The notes under the pieces were generated by a model that worked only from the letters and a program-made list of their open reading frames with translations, ran no database searches and was not told where the DNA came from. Position numbers and translations under genes: made by a program. This document shows, piece by piece, positions 44,678 through 54,347 of a stretch of 64,000 nt of DNA; position 1 is the stretch's first letter, and each line of letters opens with the position of its first letter. This DNA is from Variovorax sp. OV329 (GTDB lineage Bacteria; Pseudomonadota; Gammaproteobacteria; Burkholderiales; Burkholderiaceae_C): NCBI RefSeq assembly GCF_900114785.1, contig NZ_FOUG01000003.1:372001-436000 (forward strand), given 5' to 3'.

Positions 44678-45817
44678 TCAGGGCTCGCGCCGGCGTGCCT
44701 GCCAGAGCTTGCGGTAGACGGTCGCCCGGCTGATGCCCAGGGCGCGCGCCGCCTCGGCCACGTTGCCGCGGGCCTCGTCGACGGCGCGGCGGATCAGCTC
44801 GCTTTCCATCTCGCGCAGCCTGGGCTTGCCGGGCGCCTGGCCGTGGGCCGCGGACGCGCGGCCGGCATGCTGTACCCGGGCGCGCACGCGCAGGCCGGAC
44901 CACAGCGGCACTTCAAGCGCCGGGTCCGCGCGCTGCGCGGCATCGAAGAGCATCGCCAGCGGCATGGCGAACAGGTCGTTGGAATGCAGCGCGCCCCGGC
45001 CCGCCAGCAAGGGCTGGTGCAGCATCTGGCGCGCCGCGGCGTTGGCGCCCGTGACATAGCCTTCCTCGTCCAGGCCCAGCAGGCCCATCGCTTCCGCCCC
45101 CACGCTGTAGCCCGGCCAGGCCAGGTGCAAGAGCAGGGCGCAGCGGTGCTGCAGCACCAGCGCGTTCTCGATGGCGCGCGCCGAGGTGGCGGCCAGGTGC
45201 TTGAGCTCGGGCCGCTCCTGCTCGTTCACGCCGGTCAGGTCCAGCATGCCTACGCACTCGCCCTGCGGATCGAACAGCGGTGCGCCGGCGCAGCTGTAGA
45301 CGCTGGTGGCGTCGAAGAAATGCTCGCCGCGATGCAGCCACACCGGCTCCAGCTCGGCCAGCGCGGCGCCGATGGCGGAGGTGCCCACCGCGCCCTCGGA
45401 CAGGTCGACGCCCACGCGCGCCAGGTCCAGCGCGCGCCGCTCGGCGCTTTCGCTCAGGCTGGGCAGCGCGCCCACGTCGACAACGATGCCGCGCGCATCG
45501 GTGAGGATGGGGAAGTAGCGCGTGTCGGCCAGCGTGCGGGCCAGGTGTTCCAGCACCGGCCGCGCGGCGGTCGCCAGCCGGCGGTTGCGCTCGCCCACCT
45601 CGCGCGCCTGGCCCCGCGAGACGGCGTCGAAGCTGATGGTTTGGTGCGGCCGTTGCCCGGCGCCCAGGCAGCGCTGCCAGGAGCGGGTGATCCATGGCTC
45701 GATGCGAAGCTGCGGCGCGAGGCTGGGGGCGGCGGCGCCCTCGATCCATTCGCGGCGCGCCTGCGCAATGAGTTCGCCGCGTTCGGGCCGCGGCAGGGAG
45801 GGGGTGGAAGTCAGCAT
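44678..45817 (-). CDS. AcoR-like GAF/Fis-HTH regulator lacking the AAA+ domain
   Basis: A 379-residue regulator resembling AcoR, the activator of acetoin genes. The N-terminal region has the AcoR-type helix ITRSWQRCLGAGQRP, then a GAF sensor with GVDLSEGAVGTSAIGAAL, a PAS-like segment (SVGAEAMGLLGLDEEGYV) and a Fis-type HTH at the C-terminus (GNVAEAARALGISRATVYRKL). The central sigma-54-contacting AAA+ module (GESGTGKE, GAFTGA) is entirely missing, so it cannot activate sigma-54 polymerase in the usual way. It is divergent from coxS and is the likely regulator of the molybdenum-hydroxylase operon. Confidence 0.85.
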   Translation of the reverse strand: MLTSTPSLPRPERGELIAQARREWIEGAAAPSLAPQLRIEPWITRSWQRCLGAGQRPHQTISFDAVSRGQAREVGERNRRLATAARPVLEHLARTLADTRYFPILTDARGIVVDVGALPSLSESAERRALDLARVGVDLSEGAVGTSAIGAALAELEPVWLHRGEHFFDATSVYSCAGAPLFDPQGECVGMLDLTGVNEQERPELKHLAATSARAIENALVLQHRCALLLHLAWPGYSVGAEAMGLLGLDEEGYVTGANAAARQMLHQPLLAGRGALHSNDLFAMPLAMLFDAAQRADPALEVPLWSGLRVRARVQHAGRASAAHGQAPGKPRLREMESELIRRAVDEARGNVAEAARALGISRATVYRKLWQARRREP

Positions 45818-45903
45818 TCGCTCTGTTGTCTCGTGCCTTGTGCGAAGGGCGCGTGGGGCGCCCTGTTTCATTTTGAGAATTTCAGGCCCGGCGCGCAACG
45901 CGT

Positions 45904-45919
45904 CTAGGGTTTTGCCTAG
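45904..45919. promoter_or_regulatory. Inverted repeat CTAGG-N6-CCTAG in the cox regulatory region
   Basis: CTAGG and CCTAG flank GTTTTG, between the AcoR-like gene and coxS. It is a candidate regulator-binding site; identification is by symmetry and position only. Confidence 0.45.
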
Positions 45920-46026
45920 CATCCCACAAGTGGGTGGCGTCCAATATCGCCAACCGCCCCCAGGCCTCTCGCGCTGGCACGCGCGCGGGCAGACCCCAGC
46001 CATCACCAAACTTTGGAGACAGCCAC

Positions 46027-46503
46027 ATGCAGGTCAAACTCAAGGTCAACGGCCAGGCCGTCACGGTCGACGCGCCGCCCAACACCCTGCTGGTGCAGGC
46101 CATCCGCGAGAACCTGCGGCTTACCGGAACCCACGTCGGCTGTGACACCGCCCAATGCGGCGCGTGCACCGTCCACGTGAACGGCAAGGCGATCAAGTCC
46201 TGCAACGTGCTGGTGGCCCAGGTGGATGGCGCCGAGATCACCACCATCGAGGGCATCGCCGCCACCGACGGCACGCTGCACCCGATGCAGGCGGCCTTCA
46301 AGGAGTGCCACGGCCTGCAATGCGGCTTCTGCACGCCGGGCATGGTGATGAGCGCCATCGACCTGTGCAAGAACCATCCGAATGCCAGCGAGACCGAGGT
46401 GCGCGAGCTGCTGGACGGCAACCTGTGCCGCTGCACCGGCTACCAGAACATCGTCAAGGCAGTGATCATGGGCGGCAAGGCCATGGCCACGCCCAACGTC
46501 TGA
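46027..46503 (+). CDS. coxS: Molybdenum hydroxylase [2Fe-2S] small subunit
   Basis: A 158-residue iron-sulfur subunit of the xanthine-oxidase/CO-dehydrogenase family. The N-terminal plant-ferredoxin cluster is bound by [22 protein letters not shown] (Cys near 39, 44, 47 and 59). The C-terminal helical cluster is bound by CGFC and CRC (near 99-102 and 134-136). It passes electrons from the molybdenum site of the large subunit to FAD in the medium subunit. The gene opens the coxS-L-M-D-E-G operon; 17 bases separate it from coxL. Confidence 0.95.
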   Translation: MQVKLKVNGQAVTVDAPPNTLLVQAIRENLRLTGTHVGCDTAQCGACTVHVNGKAIKSCNVLVAQVDGAEITTIEGIAATDGTLHPMQAAFKECHGLQCGFCTPGMVMSAIDLCKNHPNASETEVRELLDGNLCRCTGYQNIVKAVIMGGKAMATPNV

Positions 46504-46520
46504 ACCCGGGAGCAACGACC

Positions 46521-48965
46521 ATGGGTGCCAACGATTTCGCCAGCCTCCCGCACATCGGTGAGTCCCTCAAGCGCAAGGAAGACGCGCGCTTTCTCACCGG
46601 CGCCGGCCAGTACACCGCCGACGTGTTCCTGGAGCGCCAGGCCCACGCCGTGTTCGTGCGCTCGCCGCACGCCCACGCCAATGTCAACAGCATCGACATC
46701 TCGGCCGCCAAGGACATGCCCGGGGTCATCGGCATCTTCAGCGGCAAGGACATCGATGGAAAGATGGGCGGGCTGCCCTGCGGCTGGCTCATCAACAACC
46801 CCGACGGCACGCCGATGAAGGAGCCGCCACATCCCATCCTGGCCATCGGCAAGGTGCGCTACGTGGGCGACCACGTGGCGGTGGTGGTGGCCGAGACGCA
46901 GGAGCAGGCGCGCAACGCCGCCGAGGCGGTGCAGGTCGACTACGAGGTGCTGCCGGCCCTGGTGAGCGTGGCCGACGCCGCGAAGAAGGCCAGCGGCGTC
47001 ACCATCCACGAGCAGGCCGCCGACAACCAGTGCTACAAGTGGGCGCTGGGCGACAAGGCGGCGGTGGACGCGGTCTTCGCCACCGCGGCGCACGTCACCA
47101 CGCTGGACCTGGTCAACAACCGGCTCATTCCCAACGCCATCGAGCCGCGCGTGGCCGTCGCGGCCTACAACCGCGCGAACGAGGAATACACCCTCTACGT
47201 CGCCAACCAGAACCCGCACGTGGAGCGCCTGCTGATGACGGCCTTCGTGCTGGGCCTGCCCGAGCACAAGGTGCGCATCATCGCGCCGGACGTGGGCGGC
47301 GGTTTCGGCTCCAAGATCTTCCTGTACGCGGAAGACGTGGCGCTGACCTGGGCCTCCAAGCAGCTCAACCGCAGCATCAAGTGGGTGGCCGACCGCTCCG
47401 AGTCCTTCCTATCGGACGCGCATGGCCGCGACCACGTGAGCCATGCCGAGATGGCGATGGACAAGGACGGCAAGTTCCTGGCCATGCGCGCGCACACCGA
47501 CGCCAACCTGGGCGCCTACCTGTCGACCTTCGCGACGGCGGTGCCCACCATCCTGTACGCCACGCTGCTGGCGGGCCAGTACACCACCCCGCTGATCTAC
47601 ATCGAGGTGGATGCCTGGTTCACCAACACCGCGCCGGTGGATGCCTACCGCGGCGCCGGCCGGCCCGAGGCCACCTACCTGCTGGAGCGCCTGGTCACGC
47701 GCTGCGCCTGGGACATGAAGCTGGGGCAGGACGAGATCCGCAAGCGCAACTTCATCACCCAGTTCCCCTACCAGACGCCGGTGGCGCTGCAGTACGACAC
47801 GGGCGACTTCCATGCGTCCATGAACAAGGCCCAGCAGCTGGCCGAGGTCGATTCCTATGCGGCCCGCAAGTCCGCTTCCGAGGCCAAGGGCAAGCTGCGC
47901 GGCATCGGCTACTCCAGCTACATCGAGGCCTGCGGCATCGCGCCCTCGAACATCGCCGGTGCGCTCGGTGCGCGCGCCGGCTTGTTCGAATGCGGCGAGA
48001 TCCGCGTACACCCCACCGGCAGCGTGACGGTGTTCACCGGCTCGCACAGCCACGGGCAGGGCCACGAGACCACTTTCGCGCAGGTGGTGGCGGCGCGCCT
48101 GGGCATCCCGGTGGAGAACGTGGACGTGGTGCACGGCGACACCGGGCGCGTGCCCTTCGGCATGGGCACCTACGGCTCGCGCTCCATCTCGGTGGGCGGC
48201 GCGGCCATCATGAAGGCGCTGGACAAGATCGAGGCCAAGGCCAAGAAGATCGCGGCCCACCTCATGGAGGCCAGCGACGCCGACATCGACTTCGCGAACG
48301 GCGAGTTCAGCGTGAAGGGCACCGACAAGAAGCTGCCCTTCGGCTCGGTGGCGCTGACCGCCTACGTGCCGCACAACTACCCGCTGGACAAGCTGGAGCC
48401 GGGCCTGAACGAGACCGCCTTCTACGACCCGACCAACTTCACCTTCCCCGGCGGCACCTACATCTGCGAGGTGGAGATCGACAAGGCCACGGGTGAAGTC
48501 ACCGTCGACCGCTTCACCGCGGTGGACGACTTCGGCACCATCATCAACCCGATGATCGTGGAAGGGCAGGTGCAGGGCGGCATCGTGCAGGGCATCGGCC
48601 AGGCGCTGCTGGAGAACTGCGTCTACGACAACGAGACCGGGCAGCTGCTCACCGGCAGCTTCATGGACTACGCCATGCCGCGCGCCGCCGACTTTCCCAA
48701 CTTCAAGCTGGACACCACCTGCACCCCCTGCACCCACAATCCGCTGGGCACCAAGGGCTGCGGCGAGGCCGGCGCCATCGGCTCGCCGCCCGCGGTGATC
48801 AACGCAGTGCTCGACGCGCTGGGACCGCTGGGCGTCAAGGACCTCGACATGCCCGCATCGCCGCACCGCGTGTGGGAAGCCATGCAGCGCGGCAGCACCA
48901 CGCCCACGCAGCAGCCGCAGATCCCGCCATTGACCGCCAGCACCCAGGGCCGTCCGACCGCCTGA
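46521..48965 (+). CDS. coxL: Molybdopterin-binding large subunit, form II CO-dehydrogenase-like
   Basis: An 814-residue catalytic subunit binding the molybdopterin cytosine dinucleotide cofactor. It opens [19 protein letters not shown], has the DVGGGFGSK pterin loop, and carries AYRGAGR at about residues 375-381. True CO dehydrogenase (form I) has AYxCSFR with a copper-bound Cys at this place; the present motif marks form II, whose members oxidise other, mostly unknown, substrates. The C-terminal [13 protein letters not shown] contains the catalytic Glu that activates water. The other cofactor loops look complete, so the enzyme is probably active. Confidence 0.95.
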   Translation: MGANDFASLPHIGESLKRKEDARFLTGAGQYTADVFLERQAHAVFVRSPHAHANVNSIDISAAKDMPGVIGIFSGKDIDGKMGGLPCGWLINNPDGTPMKEPPHPILAIGKVRYVGDHVAVVVAETQEQARNAAEAVQVDYEVLPALVSVADAAKKASGVTIHEQAADNQCYKWALGDKAAVDAVFATAAHVTTLDLVNNRLIPNAIEPRVAVAAYNRANEEYTLYVANQNPHVERLLMTAFVLGLPEHKVRIIAPDVGGGFGSKIFLYAEDVALTWASKQLNRSIKWVADRSESFLSDAHGRDHVSHAEMAMDKDGKFLAMRAHTDANLGAYLSTFATAVPTILYATLLAGQYTTPLIYIEVDAWFTNTAPVDAYRGAGRPEATYLLERLVTRCAWDMKLGQDEIRKRNFITQFPYQTPVALQYDTGDFHASMNKAQQLAEVDSYAARKSASEAKGKLRGIGYSSYIEACGIAPSNIAGALGARAGLFECGEIRVHPTGSVTVFTGSHSHGQGHETTFAQVVAARLGIPVENVDVVHGDTGRVPFGMGTYGSRSISVGGAAIMKALDKIEAKAKKIAAHLMEASDADIDFANGEFSVKGTDKKLPFGSVALTAYVPHNYPLDKLEPGLNETAFYDPTNFTFPGGTYICEVEIDKATGEVTVDRFTAVDDFGTIINPMIVEGQVQGGIVQGIGQALLENCVYDNETGQLLTGSFMDYAMPRAADFPNFKLDTTCTPCTHNPLGTKGCGEAGAIGSPPAVINAVLDALGPLGVKDLDMPASPHRVWEAMQRGSTTPTQQPQIPPLTASTQGRPTA

Positions 48966-48981
48966 CGACAAGGAACGCACC

Positions 48982-49773
48982 ATGTACGCATTCACTTTCG
49001 AACGTCCCGCCTCGCTGGCCGATGCGGTGAAACTGGCCGGTGCCGGCGGCAAGCCGCTGGCCGGCGGCCAGACCCTGCTGGCCTCGATGAAGCTGCGGCT
49101 CTCGGCGCCCGAGCAACTGGTGGACCTGGGCGGCATCGCCGAACTCGCCGGCATCAAGAAGGACGGCAACCAGCTGGTCATCGGCGCGATGGCGCGCCAT
49201 GCCGAGGTGGGCCGCAATGCCGACGCGAAAGCGGCCTTCCCGGCGCTGGCCTGGCTGGCCGGCCACATCGGCGACCGCCAGGTGCGGGCCATGGGCACCC
49301 TCGGCGGCTCGCTGGCCAACAACGACCCGGCCGCCTGCTACCCCAGCGCGGTACTGGCCAGCGGCGCCACCGTGGTCACGACCCAGCGCGAGATCGCCGC
49401 CGACGACTTCTTCCAGGGCCTGTTCGCCACGGCGCTGAAGGACGGCGAACTCATCACCGCCGTGCGCTTCCCGCTTCCCAAGCGGGCAGCCTATTCGAAG
49501 CAGCGGCAGCAGGCCTCGCACTTCCCGCTGGTGGGCGTGTTCGTCGCGCAGTTCGACAACGGCGTGCGCGTGGCCGTCACCGGTGCGGGCAATGGCGTGT
49601 TCCGGCACAAGGGCCTGGAGGACGCGCTGTCCAAGGACTTCACTGCGCAGGCCGCGGCCGGCGTGAAGATCGATTCGAGCAACCTCAATGCGGACCTGCA
49701 TGCTTCGGCCGCCTACCGGGCCAACCTGATCAGCGTGCTGGCCCAACGCGCGGTCGCGAAGGCCCTGGAGTAA
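48982..49773 (+). CDS. coxM: FAD-binding medium subunit of the molybdenum hydroxylase
   Basis: A 263-residue FAD subunit of the CoxM/CutM type. Flavin-binding loops are AGGKPLAGGQTLL (near residue 31) and TLGGSLANNDPAACYPS (near 108), as in the vanillyl-oxidase-like fold. It receives electrons from CoxS and hands them to the quinone pool. It lies 16 bases after coxL. The length is slightly shorter than the usual 285 residues, the difference being in the C-terminal domain. Confidence 0.93.
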   Translation: MYAFTFERPASLADAVKLAGAGGKPLAGGQTLLASMKLRLSAPEQLVDLGGIAELAGIKKDGNQLVIGAMARHAEVGRNADAKAAFPALAWLAGHIGDRQVRAMGTLGGSLANNDPAACYPSAVLASGATVVTTQREIAADDFFQGLFATALKDGELITAVRFPLPKRAAYSKQRQQASHFPLVGVFVAQFDNGVRVAVTGAGNGVFRHKGLEDALSKDFTAQAAAGVKIDSSNLNADLHASAAYRANLISVLAQRAVAKALE

Positions 49774-49782
49774 CCTCGGCCG

Positions 49783-50784
<1,002 letters not shown>

Positions 50785-50812
50785 GCCCCGGGCAGGCAAC
50801 ACGGCAAGCACC

Positions 50813-52024
50813 ATGGCCTCCGTCCAGCAGCTGGGCGATGCCCGTCGCGGCAAGCTCGCGGGCAACATCGCCGCCTTCGGCCGTGCGCTGCGCCGTGCCG
50901 GCGTGCCCATCGATGCCGCCCGCATCGCACTGGCCGCGCAGGCCGCCATGCTGGTGGGCGTGCACACGCGCGAGGACCTGAGCGCCGCCATCGAGGCGGT
51001 GATGGTCAGCCGCGAGCAGGACCGCATGGTGTTCCGCGAACTCTTCGAGGCCTGGTTCCAGGACCCGGAGCTGGCCAACAAGATGCTCGCCCAGATGCTG
51101 CCCAGCAGCGAGGGCAAGGCCGAGCCGCCACGTCGCCGCCCGCGTGTGCGCGAAGCCCTCGCGGCCCCGGCCGTGGTCAGCAAGCCCGCGGCGCAGAACG
51201 AGAAGGAAGTGCAGTTCGACGCCGCCATGACCGCCAGCGAACGTGCCCGCCTGCACCATGCCGACTTCAACGCGCTGGGCGCGGGCGAGTACCAGCTGGT
51301 CGAGCGACTGGCACGCGAGATCGCGCTGCCCGTGCCCACCGTTCCGGCACGCCGCCTGCGCCATGCCGGCGCGGGCCGAGCCCATTCGCGCATGCACTGG
51401 CCCGGTGTGCTGCATGAAGCCGGCCGCACCGGCGGCGAACTGGTCTGGCTGCCGCGGCTCATCCGGCGCCAGCAGCCGCTGCCGCTGCTTGTGCTGGTGG
51501 ATGTGTCGGGCTCGATGGAGCGCTATGCGCGCCTGCTGCTGGCCTTTCTGCATGCCGCCACGCGGCGGGCCGGACGGCGCGACGTGTTCGCCTTCGGCAC
51601 GCACCTCACTGATCTGACGCCGGCATTCCGCCTGGCCGACACCGACGAGATGCTGATGGCCGCCGGCGCCGCCATCGACGACTTCGCCGGCGGAACGCGC
51701 CTGGGCGAATCGCTGGCGCAGCTTCGCGCAGGGCATGCGCGGCGCCTGACCGGCCGGCGCAGCCTGGTGCTGCTCATCAGCGATGGCCTGGACACCGGCG
51801 AGCCGCAGGTGCTGGAGCAGGAGCTGCAGTGGCTCAAGCGCCATTCGCGGCGCGTGCTGTGGCTCAACCCGCTGCTGCGCTTCGAGGGCTACGCTCCCCT
51901 TGCGCGCGGTGCGGCCATGCTGGACCGGCATGCGGATGCGATGCTGGCGGTCCACAATCTCAATGCACTCGAACAGCTGGCCCGCAGCCTGGCCGCGCTG
52001 ATGAAGACCGGCGGCGCACGCTGA
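50813..52024 (+). CDS. coxE: VWA-domain protein CoxE
   Basis: A 403-residue CoxE-type protein that works with CoxD in building the active site. The N-terminal half is helical; the C-terminal half is a von Willebrand A domain with the metal site DVSGSM (near residue 231) and LLISDGLDTGEP. I chose the ATG at 50813, 28 bases after coxD; the frame open back to 50510 overlaps coxD in another phase. Confidence 0.92.
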   Translation: MASVQQLGDARRGKLAGNIAAFGRALRRAGVPIDAARIALAAQAAMLVGVHTREDLSAAIEAVMVSREQDRMVFRELFEAWFQDPELANKMLAQMLPSSEGKAEPPRRRPRVREALAAPAVVSKPAAQNEKEVQFDAAMTASERARLHHADFNALGAGEYQLVERLAREIALPVPTVPARRLRHAGAGRAHSRMHWPGVLHEAGRTGGELVWLPRLIRRQQPLPLLVLVDVSGSMERYARLLLAFLHAATRRAGRRDVFAFGTHLTDLTPAFRLADTDEMLMAAGAAIDDFAGGTRLGESLAQLRAGHARRLTGRRSLVLLISDGLDTGEPQVLEQELQWLKRHSRRVLWLNPLLRFEGYAPLARGAAMLDRHADAMLAVHNLNALEQLARSLAALMKTGGAR

Positions 52025-52073
52025 CGCGCTCGCACCCCCACTCACGAAACAACCTCAACAAGGAAGAACCAGC

Positions 52074-52640
52074 ATGGACATGCAAGGCACGCGGCAACTG
52101 GCCGTCACGCAGCAGCAGGCCTGGGATGCGCTCAACGATCCCGAGATGCTGAAGAAATGCCTGCCCGGTTGCGACCGCTTCGAGAGCACCGGCGAAGGCC
52201 AGTACACCGTCGGCATGGCGGTGAAGGTGGGCCCGGTGTCGGCCAAGTTCAGCGGCAAGGTCACGCTCAGCGACATCACGCCGCCCACCGGCTACAAGCT
52301 GGCCTTCGAAGGCCAGGGCGGCGTGGCGGGCTTCGGCAAGGGCGCCTCGGAAGTGAGCCTGGCGCCCAACGACGCCGGCTGCGAGCTGGGCTACACGGTG
52401 CAGGCGCAGGTGGGCGGCAAGATCGCGCAGCTGGGCCAGCGCCTCATCGACGGCGCGGCCAAGTCGATGGCCGACGACTTCTTCAAGCGCTTCGACCAGG
52501 AGCTGCAGGCCCTGCACGCGCCTGCGGTGGCCGACGATGCGGCGGCGGGCGAAGACAAGTCGGAAGAGGGCGAGCCGGCCAAGCGCAGCTGGCGCGAGCG
52601 GCTGGGCCTGGGCGGCGGCGGCGACAACAAAAAGGACTGA
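52074..52640 (+). CDS. coxG: SRPBCC-family protein CoxG
   Basis: A 188-residue protein. An SRPBCC/CoxG domain (residues 1-145) begins MDMQGTRQLAVTQQQAWDAL and contains LPGCDRFESTGEGQYTVG. A charged linker and a basic C-terminal helix (KRSWRERLGLGGGG) follow. CoxG tethers the hydroxylase to the cytoplasmic membrane and is thought to help quinone reduction. It follows coxE by 49 bases. Confidence 0.92.
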   Translation: MDMQGTRQLAVTQQQAWDALNDPEMLKKCLPGCDRFESTGEGQYTVGMAVKVGPVSAKFSGKVTLSDITPPTGYKLAFEGQGGVAGFGKGASEVSLAPNDAGCELGYTVQAQVGGKIAQLGQRLIDGAAKSMADDFFKRFDQELQALHAPAVADDAAAGEDKSEEGEPAKRSWRERLGLGGGGDNKKD

Positions 52641-52683
52641 CGGAGCACCTGCTCTCTCGCTTCGCGCGATATTCGGAACCGAT

Positions 52684-53688
52684 ATGGAAAACTTGGACGT
52701 GATGGTGCTGCGCACCTTGCGCGACTGGCGCATGGCCGGCCGGCGCGCCTTGCTGACGACGGTGGTGCGCACCTGGGGCTCGTCGCCGCGGCCCATCGGC
52801 TCGATCATGGCGCTGGCCGAGGACGGCGCGGTGGTGGGCTCGGTGTCGGGCGGCTGCATCGAGGACGACCTGATCGCGCGCTACAGCCGCGCGCATGGCG
52901 CCACGGAGGCGATGCCCAATGGTGCGCCGGTGCTGGTGAAGTACGGCATCACCGCCGACGAGGCGCATCGCTTCGGTTTGCCGTGCGGTGGCACGCTGGA
53001 ATTGCTGATCGAGTTCGATCCCGATCCTGAATCGCTGAAGACGCTGGTGGCCGAGCTGGAGCAGGGGCGCCTGATGCAGCGCACGGTGTCGCTGAAGGAC
53101 GGCAGCGTGCAGCTTGCGCCATCGCACGCGCCGGCCGAGCTGACGGTGGACGACGAGCAGCTGGTCAACACCTTCGGCCCCGAGTACCGCATGCTGCTGA
53201 TCGGCGCGGGGCAATTGGCGGAGTACCTGGCGACGATGGCGCGCTTCTCCGGCTTTGCGGTGACGCTGTGCGACCCGCGCTCCGAGTACCGTAGCACCTG
53301 GGAGCTGCCGGGCGTGGCCATCAGCACCGAGATGCCCGACGATGCGGTGCGCAGCTTCAAGCCGGATCGCCGCACCTGCGTGGTGGCGCTGACACACGAT
53401 CCCAAGCTGGACGACCTGGCCTTGCTCGAGGCGCTGGAGACCGACGCCTTCTACGTCGGCGCCATCGGTTCGCGCCGCAACGCACAGGCGCGGCATGACC
53501 GCATGATCGAGCACTTCGACCAGACCGAGGCGTCGCTCGCCCGTCTTCGCGGGCCCATCGGCATCTACGTGGGCAGCAAGACGCCGCCGGAGATTGCGGT
53601 GAGCGTGATGGCGGAGATCCTGGCGGTGAAGAACGGTGTGCCGCTTCCTCGGGAAATGGAAGTGGGGCACGCGAAGTCTCTGCTTTAG
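52684..53688 (+). CDS. XdhC/CoxF-type molybdopterin maturation protein
   Basis: A 334-residue XdhC-family protein that prepares and inserts the molybdenum cofactor into the hydroxylase. The N-terminal XdhC domain shows TTVVRTWGSSPRPIGSIMAL and SVSGGCIEDD. The C-terminal Rossmann-like domain shows LLIGAGQLAEYLA and FYVGAIGSRRN. I chose the ATG at 52684, with the frame upstream overlapping coxG. It is the last gene of the block and stops three bases before the tandem repeats. Confidence 0.92.
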   Translation: MENLDVMVLRTLRDWRMAGRRALLTTVVRTWGSSPRPIGSIMALAEDGAVVGSVSGGCIEDDLIARYSRAHGATEAMPNGAPVLVKYGITADEAHRFGLPCGGTLELLIEFDPDPESLKTLVAELEQGRLMQRTVSLKDGSVQLAPSHAPAELTVDDEQLVNTFGPEYRMLLIGAGQLAEYLATMARFSGFAVTLCDPRSEYRSTWELPGVAISTEMPDDAVRSFKPDRRTCVVALTHDPKLDDLALLEALETDAFYVGAIGSRRNAQARHDRMIEHFDQTEASLARLRGPIGIYVGSKTPPEIAVSVMAEILAVKNGVPLPREMEVGHAKSLL

Positions 53689-53690
53689 GT

Positions 53691-53722
53691 CTTCTGTTCT
53701 TCTGTTCTTCTGTTCTTCTGTC
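53691..53722. repeat. Tandem repeat, CTTCTGTT x4
   Basis: Three exact copies and one copy ending in C instead of T, beginning two bases after the XdhC-type gene stop. Such octamers are prone to slippage. Confidence 0.9.
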
Positions 53723-53727
53723 CGTCT

Positions 53728-53769
53728 GGTTCACGGTTCAAGGTTCAAGGTTCAAGGTTCAAGGTTCAA
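53728..53769. repeat. Tandem repeat, GGTTCAA x6
   Basis: Five exact copies preceded by GGTTCAC. The copy number is likely variable between strains. Confidence 0.95.
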
Positions 53770-53780
53770 GGTTTGGGGCG

Positions 53781-54027
53781 CACGGGGCGCGGCAGGCGGT
53801 CTGGGCTGGGGGCTCATCCGGGGCGGTCGATGCTTCGCATCGACTCCGTTGCGGTGCTCGCGCTGGGGCTTGTGCGGCAGAACTCGCGACTCCGTCGCTC
53901 AGACAGCTGCCGCAAGTCAGTTCACGAGGTTTTGCCTGTCCTTCGGCAGGCAAAACCAAGCCCCAGCGCTGCGCTCCTCACCGCCCCGGAAATCGCCCCC
54001 AGCCCAGACCGCCTGCCGCACCCCGTG
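53781..54027. repeat. 247-base nested inverted repeat (multi-branched palindrome)
   Basis: The outer arms 53781-53827 and 53980-54027 match over 43 of about 48 positions, including an uninterrupted 25-base identity starting at 53789. Inside are a hairpin CGATGC-TTC-GCATCG (53828-53842) and a second pair of 12-base arms GCGCTGGGGCTT/AAGCCCCAGCGC (53860-53871 and 53958-53969). Next come GCGGCAG/CTGCCGC (53874-53880 and 53907-53913) enclosing GCGAC-TCC-GTCGC, and an 11-base hairpin GGTTTTGCCTG/CAGGCAAAACC (53928-53957). The nesting is consistent with one cloverleaf-like fold. No coding frame, transposase or target duplication is visible. It may be a non-autonomous mobile element or a structured RNA. 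Confidence 0.85.
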
Positions 54028-54347
54028 GGAAACGGTGTGACGGTTTCCAGAACGGCCGACCCACCCACCGCTTGAAGTGGTCGCGCCCGCTGTGCACAAC
54101 GGTTGGATCACCACCGCCGTGTGCAGGCCTTTGACCCGCCCCGAACAAGTCCCGACACAGGCCGTCAAACGGAGGCGTCCAAAACAAAACCTGATATCGC
54201 ATTCGACTATGGGCCCATTCTCCGATCGAGAAGATGGGAACGCACGACGTGCTGCACACTCCCACCCATTTGCACGACGCACGCCACTGGCTCCCGGCCA
54301 GGCATCGCACCGGCGCCGCGTCGAAAGATAGACAGGAGACTTCCCCC

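Larger units (their letters stand above)
53689..54347. other. 659-base non-coding region with repeats and nested palindrome
   Basis: No gene is supported here; short frames have no homology or ribosome-binding sites. In order it holds an 8-base tandem repeat (53691-53722), a 7-base tandem repeat (53728-53769), the large nested inverted repeat (53781-54027), a hairpin GGAAAC/GTTTCC (54028-54048) and then about 300 less structured, AT-richer bases leading to the Bug gene. The CAGGAGA site for that gene is at its end. Confidence 0.75.

Noticed and set aside
45974..45991. A possible sigma-54 promoter before coxS (CTGGCACG then GGGCA)
   Set aside because: The -24 half is perfect, but the -12 half is one base out of register and lacks TT. 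The adjacent regulator also has no AAA+ domain to activate sigma-54.
46521..48965. Annotation as true aerobic CO dehydrogenase
   Set aside because: The AYxCSFR active-site motif is replaced by AYRGAGR, so form I activity cannot be claimed.
53728..53769. A CRISPR array
   Set aside because: The GGTTCAA units are contiguous with no spacers and are only seven bases long.
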